A stretch of DNA of 64,000 nucleotides from Streptomyces sulphureus DSM 40104. Lineage in GTDB: Bacteria > Actinomycetota > Actinomycetes > Streptomycetales > Streptomycetaceae. Below the pieces are notes generated by a model. The model did not search any database. It saw only the letters and a program-made list of their open reading frames with translations, and was not told the origin of the DNA. Of the stretch, positions 55,801-64,000 are shown piece after piece; the first letter of the stretch is position 1, and each line of letters begins with the position of its first letter. The stretch lies in assembly GCF_000381025.1 (NCBI RefSeq), contig NZ_KB905815.1, forward strand, positions 727,789 to 791,788. Direction: 5' to 3'. The translations under genes and the position numbers were made by a program.

Positions 55801-56334
55801 GTGGACGACTCGACCGAACCCGCAGCCGACCGCCGGCGCTCGGGCCCGCCTCCCCGCACGGACGTGCTCGACGCCGTGGAGGCGGCGATGGTCCGCATCC
55901 GGCGCAGCCAGTCGCGCGGCACCCTGGCTCGGCTCTCGCTCGAACGGGCGGGCGGAGAAGGCCGATCGGGGAACCCGAGCATGCTGACGCTCTTCGTCGT
56001 CGACGCCGTCGACGCCGGGCCGGGCGAGAACGGCGACGTGACCGTCGGCCTCGTCGCCGAACGGCTCGGCGTCGATCCGTCCAGAGCGAGCCGAGCCGTG
56101 GCGGAGGCGGTCGGGACCGGGCACGTCCGCCGGGCCGCCTCGCAGGCGGACGGGCGCCGCAGTTGCCTCGAACTCACCGGTTCCGGGCGGGACGCGGCCG
56201 CCGCCGCGCACCGCAGCAGGCAGGATTTCTACGCCGAACTCCTGGACGGCTGGAGCTCGCGGGAACAGACCGAGTTCGCACGCCTGCTCGGCCGGTTCGT
56301 CGCCGCTCTCGACGCCAAGGCCAACGGAGCCTGA
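55801..56334 (+). CDS. MarR-type winged-helix regulator
   Basis: 177 residues from a GTG. A basic, Pro-rich N-terminus (RRRSGPPPRTDVLDAVEAAMVRIRRSQSRG) leads into a winged helix GDVTVGLVAERLGVDPSRASRAVAEAVGTGHVRR with wing SQADGRRSCLELTGSG and a C-terminal dimer helix. It sits downstream of the DHA2 exporter, 50 bases away, an arrangement common for exporter/repressor pairs. No oxidation-sensing Cys pair is obvious. Confidence 0.85.
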   Translation: MDDSTEPAADRRRSGPPPRTDVLDAVEAAMVRIRRSQSRGTLARLSLERAGGEGRSGNPSMLTLFVVDAVDAGPGENGDVTVGLVAERLGVDPSRASRAVAEAVGTGHVRRAASQADGRRSCLELTGSGRDAAAAAHRSRQDFYAELLDGWSSREQTEFARLLGRFVAALDAKANGA

Positions 56335-56349
56335 CCCCGCCTGCGGCCT

Positions 56350-57675
56350 TCACCCCCGCCCCGTCAACCGCGCGTGCAGGTCGCGGGCGGAGGCGTCGGT
56401 CAGGGAGGAGATCTGGTCGACGAGCACACGGGTGCGCTCCGCCTCGTCGTCGGAGTCCGCGAAGAGCGCGGCGTACTGCGGATCGAGGCCCTCGGGCGCC
56501 GACTCCCGCAGGGCGGCCGCGAGTTCGGCGAGGAGCTCGCGCTGCTCGACACGGAGCCGCTCCAGGTCGGGGCGCTGGAGCACGTACCGGTCGGCGACGG
56601 CCTTCAACACGGCGCATTCCAAGCGCACGTCGCGGGGCACGACCAGCTCGGCACGGTACCGGGTGAGCGGCCCGGGGCCGTAGGCATCGCGCGTGGCCGT
56701 CTCCGCCGCGAGGCAGAAGCGCCCGATGAGCTGGCTGCTGGCGTCCTTCAGCGCGGCCTGCGCCAGCGCCGAGCCGTCGTAGCTGCGCGGCCACCACTCC
56801 TGTGCGAGCAACCTCTCCAGCGCCGCCTCGAGTTCGTGCGGCTCGGCGTCGGGCGCGTACCGCACGGCGGCGACGGCGAAGACGTCCCGCCGCTCCGGGC
56901 GTGACCGGAACATCGAGGGGTGGAGGTGGCCCGCGTGTATGCCGTCCTCGACGTCGTGGACCGAGTAGGCGACGTCGTCCGACCAGTCCATGACCTGCGC
57001 CTCGAAGCAGCGGCGGCCCGGCGGGGCGCCCGCCCGGTACCACTGGAAGACGGGCAGGTCCGACTCGTAGACGCCGAACTTCGGGGAGGCGGCGTCGTCC
57101 GGGTGGGCGCCGCGGGTCCAGGGGTACTTGGTGGCCGCGTCGAGGGCCGCGCGGGTGAGGTTGAGGCCGACGCTCACCTGGCCGCCGGGCCTTCCGCCGA
57201 CGTGCACGAAGCGCTTCGGCTCCAGGCGTGTGAGCAGCCGCAGCGACTGCGCGTTCCCCTCGAAGCCGCCGCACTCCGCGGCGATCCTGGCGAGTTCCTG
57301 CTCACCGTTGTGTCCGAAGGGAGGGTGGCCGAGGTCGTGGGCGAGGCAGGCGGTCTCCACGAGGTCCGCGTCGCAGCCGAGCGCGGCGCCCAGCTCTCGG
57401 CCGACCTGGGCGCACTCCAGTGAGTGGGTGAGCCGGGTGCGCGGCGTCGCCTGCCAGGCGCGGCTGCCGCCGTGGCCGACGCCGGGTGTCACCACCTGCG
57501 TCTTGCCGGCGAGGCGGCGCAGCGCGGCGGAGTGCAGCACCCGCGCACGGTCGCGCGCGAACGCCGTGCGACCCGGCCGCTTGTCCGTCTCCGGTACCCA
57601 CCGGTCGACGTCCGACGGCGCATAGCCGCCGTCGGGCGCCCCGTCGGGGACCTCTTCACCGAAGCTCCACTCCAT
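56350..57675 (-). CDS. dgt: Deoxyguanosinetriphosphate triphosphohydrolase
   Basis: 441 residues from the ATG at 57675. The HD-domain metal site is clear: [17 protein letters not shown] (His), [17 protein letters not shown] (His-Asp and the catalytic His cluster) and the last Asp in [18 protein letters not shown]-terminal [30 protein letters not shown] is the family signature. The enzyme splits dNTPs into nucleoside and triphosphate, balancing pools; in other bacteria it also limits phage. In Streptomyces it is usual close to dnaG and here lies about 8 kb from it, which suggests later insertions between. Confidence 0.93.
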   Translation of the reverse strand: MEWSFGEEVPDGAPDGGYAPSDVDRWVPETDKRPGRTAFARDRARVLHSAALRRLAGKTQVVTPGVGHGGSRAWQATPRTRLTHSLECAQVGRELGAALGCDADLVETACLAHDLGHPPFGHNGEQELARIAAECGGFEGNAQSLRLLTRLEPKRFVHVGGRPGGQVSVGLNLTRAALDAATKYPWTRGAHPDDAASPKFGVYESDLPVFQWYRAGAPPGRRCFEAQVMDWSDDVAYSVHDVEDGIHAGHLHPSMFRSRPERRDVFAVAAVRYAPDAEPHELEAALERLLAQEWWPRSYDGSALAQAALKDASSQLIGRFCLAAETATRDAYGPGPLTRYRAELVVPRDVRLECAVLKAVADRYVLQRPDLERLRVEQRELLAELAAALRESAPEGLDPQYAALFADSDDEAERTRVLVDQISSLTDASARDLHARLTGRG

Positions 57676-57688
57676 ACGCCGACCGTAA

Positions 57689-58597
<909 letters not shown>

Positions 58598-58628
58598 ACA
58601 CCGGGAGCCGGCACGGAGGTTGGACCCC

Positions 58629-58976
58629 TCAGGCCGTCTCCTCCTCCACCCAGGAGAGGTACTCCGCAGAACCGCGCACGACGGGAGTGGCGAGGAACTC
58701 CGGGACGTCGTAGGGGTGGACGGAGCGCAGACGGTCCTCCAGCGCCTGGTAGCCGCGAGCGGCGACCTTGAAGACGATCTGCCACTCCTGCTCCTGCTGC
58801 ACCTCGCCCTCCCAGCGGTAGACCGAGGTGACCGGGGCGCTCACCTGCGCGCACGCGGCCAGCCGCGCCCCGACGGCCTCGCGGGCCAGAGCCTCGGCGC
58901 TCTCGGCCGAGTCCGTGGTCGTCAGCACGGTGAGCACGCGGTAGGGGCGCTCGTCGGTGCTCGGCAGGTCGCTCAT
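58629..58976 (-). CDS. cutA: CutA1 divalent-cation tolerance protein
   Basis: 115 residues; AGGAGGG lies three to eight bases before the ATG at 58976. The whole protein is the CutA1 trimer fold: VLTTTDSAESAEALAREAV, ARLAACAQVSAPVTSVYRWEG (with the conserved Cys) and HPYDVPEFLATPV. It is linked to copper tolerance in E. coli but is universal and of uncertain function. It is convergent with the SDR gene and divergent from the VOC gene. Confidence 0.93.
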   Translation of the reverse strand: MSDLPSTDERPYRVLTVLTTTDSAESAEALAREAVGARLAACAQVSAPVTSVYRWEGEVQQEQEWQIVFKVAARGYQALEDRLRSVHPYDVPEFLATPVVRGSAEYLSWVEEETA

Positions 58977-59114
58977 GGGTCCCTCCTGGACGCAGCGGAC
59001 TGGGGCCCCACCGTAACGACCAGCTCGGACAGGCGGCGGGCCGCGCCGAGAAGCGGCCGCGGGGTGTCCGATCCGTTCAAGACCGCCCGGAGCACGGCCC
59101 TTAGCCTCCAGCAC

Positions 59115-59483
59115 ATGACTCCGCGACTCGATGCCCTGGGCATCGCCACCACGAACCTCCCCGCCTCCCTCGCCTTCTACCGCTGCCTCGGTCTGGAGCC
59201 CCCGACCGATCCCGGCACCGCGCCGCACGTCGAAGCCGCGGCGGGCGGCCTGAGAATCATGTGGGACGCGGTGGAGGAGGCGCCGCCGGCCGGCGGCCCG
59301 AGGCTGGCGTTCCGCTGCGGGACACCGGGCGGGGTCGACGGCGCCTACAAGGAGTTGACCGGCGCGGGGCACCGGGGGATGCACGAGCCCTGGGACGCGG
59401 AGTGGGGGCAGCGGTACGCGACCGTGCTCGATCCGGACGGCAACCCCGTCGACCTCTTCGCGCCGCTGGACGCGGACACCTGA
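59115..59483 (+). CDS. VOC (glyoxalase/bleomycin-resistance fold) protein
   Basis: 122 residues. Two beta-alpha-beta-beta-beta modules are visible: LGIATTNLPASLAFYRCLGLEP at the N-terminus and VDGAYKELTGAGHRG..WGQRYATVLDPDGNPVDLFAPL at the C-terminus. The terminal DPDGN and DLF are typical. Two of the metal ligands of glyoxalase I are uncertain, so antibiotic binding or a dioxygenase-like role is equally possible. No adjacent biosynthetic context. Confidence 0.85.
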   Translation: MTPRLDALGIATTNLPASLAFYRCLGLEPPTDPGTAPHVEAAAGGLRIMWDAVEEAPPAGGPRLAFRCGTPGGVDGAYKELTGAGHRGMHEPWDAEWGQRYATVLDPDGNPVDLFAPLDADT

Positions 59484-59573
59484 CCCCAAGGGTTGCCGCA
59501 GAACCCGCCTGCTGTGCGGCCCCCCGGCACACAGCCCGCCCCCGGGCAACGACGCGAAGGTGACGACGCCCGC

Positions 59574-60287
59574 TCACCGCAGCCCCCTCTCCGTGAGCAC
59601 CACGCCCGCCGGCGCCCCGGCGAGCGCGCGGAACTCCCTTGCGAGGTGGGCCTGGTCTGCGTAGCCGGCGCGGTGCGCGGCTTCGGCGCCCGGGAGACCG
59701 CGCTCGTGCAGCAGGGCCCAGGCGCGCTGGAATCGCAAAATGCGTGCCAGCGTCTTCGGGCCGTACCCGAAGGCGTCGAGGCAGCGGCGGTGCAGGCGGC
59801 GCTCGCCGAGGCCGAGCCGCCGCGCGGCCTCCGCGACGCCCGCGCCCGCTTCGAGCAGCGGCACCAGGCCCGGAGGCGGCTCCGGCGGACCGCAGGTGCG
59901 TACGCCCCGCAGCCTGCCGAGCGCCGCCTCCTCCAGTGCCCGCGGCCCCGACTCGTGTGCCCGCTCGGTGAGTTCGCGGACGGCGGCCTCCGGCCAGAGG
60001 TCGGCCAACGGCACCCGGAGATCGCGCACTTCCCAGGCGCGGACGCCGAAGAAACGCGGCCCCTCACCTGGCGCGAGACGCAGCCCCGAGACGCGGCTGC
60101 CCGGGACGGCCGAGCCGACGTCGGCCGTGGAATCGGGCCCGGCGACGACGAGGCGGCCGCCCAACAGAAGCAGATCCATGCAGCCGTCGGGCAGCACGCG
60201 GGACGGCCCCGCCCGCGCCGCGGTCTGCGACCACAGGACGGCACCGGGGACACGCGACGGCCGCTCCTGGTACACGCCCGCCATCAT
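59574..60287 (-). CDS. AraC family regulator
   Basis: 237 residues from the ATG at 60287 (a second ATG follows directly). The N-terminal 130 residues carry RVLPDGCMDLLLLGGRLVVAGPDSTA, the DUF6597-type sensor found in many streptomycete AraC proteins. The C-terminal domain (about 140-230) has the two helix-turn-helix motifs GVAEAARRLGLGERRLHRRCLDAFGYGPKTLARILRF and GAEAAHRAGYADQAHLAREFRAL. The VOC gene is convergent, 90 bases away; such sensor/VOC pairs are common and may be functionally linked. Confidence 0.87.
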   Translation of the reverse strand: MMAGVYQERPSRVPGAVLWSQTAARAGPSRVLPDGCMDLLLLGGRLVVAGPDSTADVGSAVPGSRVSGLRLAPGEGPRFFGVRAWEVRDLRVPLADLWPEAAVRELTERAHESGPRALEEAALGRLRGVRTCGPPEPPPGLVPLLEAGAGVAEAARRLGLGERRLHRRCLDAFGYGPKTLARILRFQRAWALLHERGLPGAEAAHRAGYADQAHLAREFRALAGAPAGVVLTERGLR

Positions 60288-60575
60288 GCCCCGCCCCACC
60301 GACAACGGGCCTCAACTCCCCACCGCGGGACGGGAGACGTGGGTGCAGGGTGCTCGTCCCCGAGCCGTGTACGCGCCGCGGAGTGCGACGAACGCGGGTG
60401 CCGTGTGCAGCCCCGTCGCGCGACGGGAAGACCACCGACTGCGCAACGCGGCACCGCCGCACCGCTCACGCACCGCCGTCCGGCCCTGCTTCCCCACGCG
60501 GTAGGCCACGTCAGGCAACGCTGCCCCGGGGAACGACGCCTTCCCGGACTCCCCCGCGCCCGCAGCCCATCGCCG

Positions 60576-61538
60576 TCAGCGCGAAGCTTTCTCCAACCGC
60601 TCGACCTCCTCGCCCGTCAGCTCCACGCCTGCCGCTTCCAGGAGTCCGGGGAGCTGCTCGGGGGTGCGGGCGCTGGCGATCGGTGCGACGACCGTGGCCC
60701 TCGTGCGCAGCCAGGCGAGTGCCACGCCGGCGCCGCTGACGCCGTGTGCCTCCGCCACCTCGGCGAGGGCGGCGAGGACCCGCTGGCCTCGCTCGCTGCC
60801 GAGGTACTGCGCCGCGAGGCTGCCGCGCGTCGTCGAAGGCTCGTCCCCCGGGCGGTACTTGCCGGTGAGGAAGCCCGAGGCGAGAGCGAAGTAGGGGAAG
60901 GAAGCGAGGCCGGACTCGGCTGCGGTGTCCTGGAGTTCGCCCTCGTAGGTCTCCCGGGAGACGAGGTTGTAGTGCGGCTGCACCGCCACGTACGCGGCCT
61001 TGCCCCCGTCCTGCGCGTAGGCGAGGGACTCGCGGAGCCGGGAGGCGGAGAGGTTGGAGGCGGCGACCTCGCGGACCTTGCCCTCGCGCACGAGCGCGTC
61101 GAGGGTGTCGACGATCTCGGGGACGGTTACGGTCTCGTCGTCCCGGTGCGTGTAGTAGAGGTCGATGTGGTCGGCCTGGAGGCGGCGGAGGGAGTCCTCG
61201 CAGGCGGCGCGGATGTTCGCGGGGCGCAGCCCCTCCCGGCCCTCCAACGTCCCGACCTTGGTGGCGAGGACGACGTCGTCGCGGTTGCCGCGCCGCTTCA
61301 TCCACTCGCCGATGATCGTCTCGGACTCGCCGCCGCTGTTCCCCTCGACGAACGACGTGTAGCCGTCGGCGGTGTCGACGAAGTTGCCCCCGGCCTCGGC
61401 GTGGGCGTCGAGGACGGCGAAGGAGGTCGCCTCGTCGGCCGTCCACCCGAAGACGTTGCCGCCGAGGCAGAAAGGCGCCACCGACAAACTGCCGACGGCG
61501 TACCTGGAGTGCATGGAGGTGCTGGTGTGGTCACTCAT
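60576..61538 (-). CDS. Aldo/keto reductase
   Basis: 320 residues from the ATG at 61538 (an internal ATG at 61514 is possible). The (beta/alpha)8 barrel catalytic set is visible: Asp and Tyr in FVDTADGYTSF, Lys in VVLATKVG and the His-like position in HIDLYYTHRDD. The cofactor region has APIASARTPEQLPGLLEA. NADPH-dependent reduction of aldehydes is expected; the AKR11/12 general-stress type fits best. The 3' end reads VELTGEEVERLEKASR. It is divergent from the SDR gene at 61732. Confidence 0.9.
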   Translation of the reverse strand: MSDHTSTSMHSRYAVGSLSVAPFCLGGNVFGWTADEATSFAVLDAHAEAGGNFVDTADGYTSFVEGNSGGESETIIGEWMKRRGNRDDVVLATKVGTLEGREGLRPANIRAACEDSLRRLQADHIDLYYTHRDDETVTVPEIVDTLDALVREGKVREVAASNLSASRLRESLAYAQDGGKAAYVAVQPHYNLVSRETYEGELQDTAAESGLASFPYFALASGFLTGKYRPGDEPSTTRGSLAAQYLGSERGQRVLAALAEVAEAHGVSGAGVALAWLRTRATVVAPIASARTPEQLPGLLEAAGVELTGEEVERLEKASR

Positions 61539-61731
61539 GCCCGCACGCTATCCCCGGGGTGGCCGTCGCCCCCTCGGCCCCCGCGGAAGACGGAGCGGAC
61601 TCCCCCACGAGGCGGAGGACACCTGCCCGCCGCCGCCCCGACGGGCCTCGACCACGGGATGGCCTGGGTCTAGGGTCCCTCCAGGGGGATGCCGGCGGCA
61701 GGATCGGACGTCTTGAGGAGCGCAGCGGCAG

Positions 61732-62637
61732 ATGGGCTGGACTGCACGGAACATCCCGGATCAGAGCGGTCGCACCGTCGTGGTGACGGGCGCCAACAGC
61801 GGCCTGGGGTACGTCACCGCGCGGGAGTTGGCGCGCCGCGGCGCCCACACCGTGCTCGCCTGCCGTGACGAGGAGCGCGGCGCGCGGGCGCACGCCAGGT
61901 TGCGTACGGAGCTGCCGGAGGCGCGGACCGAGCTGCGCACGCTCGACCTCGCCGACCTCTCCTCGGTACGTGCCTTCGCCAAGGAACTCCCCGGCGAGCG
62001 GCTCGACCTGCTCGTCAACAACGCGGGGCTGATGGCGCTCCCGTTCGGCCGCACGGCCGACGGCTTCGAGATGCAGTTCGGCGTCAACCACCTCGGGCAC
62101 TTCGCCCTCACGGGGCTGCTCCTCGACCGCCTCCTCGCCGCTCCCGCCCCGCGCGTCGTCACCCTCTCCAGCGGTCTGCACGCCCTCGCCAACATCGAGA
62201 TCGGCGACCTCAACAGCGAGCTTTCGTACAACCGTTGGCTCGCCTACGCCCGTTCCAAGACGGCGAACCTCCTCTTCACCCACGAGCTCGCCCGCCGCAC
62301 CGTCGGCACCCGGCTGATCGCCGCCGCGGCCCACCCCGGATACGCCTCGACCGAACTCCAGACGAAGGGCGCCCGGATGGAGGGCCGCAGGGGTGCGGAG
62401 CGCCTCCTGGCGCTCGGCAACATCGTCTTCGCCCAGCCCGCCGAAGCCGGCGCACTCCCCGCGCTCTACGCCGCGACCGACGCGGCCGCACGCCCCGACT
62501 CCTACATCGGCCCCCGCTTCCTCGGCTGGCGCGGAGCGCCAGGACCGACCTGGCGGGCACCGTGGACGCGGAGCGACGCGGCCGGAGAGCGGCTCTGGGC
62601 GGCCTCCGAGCAGTTGACGGGCGTCGCCTACCCCTAG
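61732..62637 (+). CDS. Short-chain dehydrogenase, retinol-dehydrogenase-like
   Basis: 301 residues. Cofactor motif VVVTGANSGLGYVTAREL with the NADP-selecting Arg in LACRDEERG; NNAG in LLVNNAGLMALP; catalytic Ser in VTLSSGLH; YxxxK in LAYARSKTANLLF. The length and the AHPGYASTELQ region are those of oxidoreductases related to retinol dehydrogenase and WW-domain reductases. It probably reduces lipophilic aldehydes or ketones. GAGG lies about 20 bases upstream, so the start at 61732 is likely but not proven. Confidence 0.88.
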   Translation: MGWTARNIPDQSGRTVVVTGANSGLGYVTARELARRGAHTVLACRDEERGARAHARLRTELPEARTELRTLDLADLSSVRAFAKELPGERLDLLVNNAGLMALPFGRTADGFEMQFGVNHLGHFALTGLLLDRLLAAPAPRVVTLSSGLHALANIEIGDLNSELSYNRWLAYARSKTANLLFTHELARRTVGTRLIAAAAHPGYASTELQTKGARMEGRRGAERLLALGNIVFAQPAEAGALPALYAATDAAARPDSYIGPRFLGWRGAPGPTWRAPWTRSDAAGERLWAASEQLTGVAYP

Positions 62638-62984
62638 CCCGCCGCCGCCTGCGCCGGCCGACGTCCGCGAAAGGGCTCCGGCAAAGTACGCCAAGCCGTC
62701 TGCTATGGAGACCCACACCACATTCACACCGTGAGTCCGCTCACACGTGAAGACGCCGTAAACGCCCGGTTTTTCGTCATGGCCGCATCTCACCTCGCGT
62801 CATCTCTCCTGTGCAGCACGGGAGTCGGGCGTCAGAGCGGACGAATCGGGCGCCGATCCTGCGCCGCGAGTGGCGCCTCTGTCGAAGCGTGCTTTGTTGA
62901 GAGCGCGATTTCGGTGTGCTTAGTGTGCCTCCGCTACCGCGGGTCCCATGCGGCAGCTCCGTGGCCAGACGCCGAATCCTGCCG
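62638..62984. other. Region upstream of the c-di-AMP riboswitch
   Basis: About 350 bases without a supported gene. It should contain the promoter of the rpf-type gene. A CACACCGTGAGTCCGCTCACACG-like imperfect inverted repeat near 62725-62750 (GTGAGT..CTCACA) may be a regulator site. Confidence 0.4.

Positions 62985-64000
<1,016 letters not shown>

Overview
The window is high-GC actinobacterial DNA, almost certainly from Streptomyces or a close relative. The fasR-fabD-fabH-acpP-fabF cluster followed by a DUF3145 gene, the hrdA-like sigma factor next to dnaG, the DUF4429/SHOCT protein, the GTG/TTG starts and the Rpf-type cell-wall hydrolase behind a c-di-AMP riboswitch are all typical of that group. 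Most of the window is ordinary chromosome, with two disturbed accessory stretches.

Layout. Positions 1-11,480: the end of aceE, a secreted I36-type inhibitor, a TetR regulator, and a block in which two paralogous DUF1023 alpha/beta hydrolases flank a DUF4429 protein and a LuxR-type two-component system. An acyltransferase, a MerR regulator, a beta-lactamase-fold hydrolase and a pirin follow. Positions 11,541-18,086: the type II fatty acid synthase cluster with its regulator FasR, closed by a perfect 40-bp palindrome. Positions 18,440-26,353: an SGNH hydrolase, then what looks like one sugar-acid regulon in two places: an enolase-superfamily dehydratase operon (19,711-22,960) and an SMP-30 lactonase coupled to an IclR regulator (24,633-26,293). 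The two promoter regions share an identical 15-mer. Positions 26,414-29,290: the NHEJ pair ku and ligD-polymerase, with a broken SDR gene between them.

Positions 29,473-34,421: two tRNA genes followed by an accessory stretch. It has decayed coding sequence, a MarR regulator divergent from an MFS transporter fused to a universal-stress domain, another MarR and the 3' end of a dead transposase. Positions 34,422-38,920: a surface-anchored protein, a MalY/PatB C-S lyase, and a SugE-type guanidinium exporter under a guanidine-III riboswitch. A truncated ureohydrolase and a decayed second copy of the patB 5' region follow, so the guanidine genes lie between degenerate direct repeats.

Positions 38,921-48,998: xylulokinase, a heterodimeric ABC exporter with one degenerate catalytic site, a GlxA-type regulator, hrdA and dnaG. 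Positions 49,223-50,510: an Rpn-like PD-(D/E)XK nuclease with a strong in-frame internal ribosome-binding site, followed by an orphan gene that starts exactly at that internal start codon and has almost the same length. This resembles a nuclease with an intragenic inhibitor plus a duplicated free-standing copy, and is the most interesting system here. Positions 50,595-64,000: PoxB-type oxidase, FAD reductase, DHA2 exporter with MarR, dgt, two SDRs, CutA, a VOC protein, an AraC regulator, an aldo/keto reductase and the truncated rpf-type gene.

All calls come from reading the sequence and translations; no database search was run. Start codons were chosen by Shine-Dalgarno position, overlap with neighbours and family length, and several remain open.
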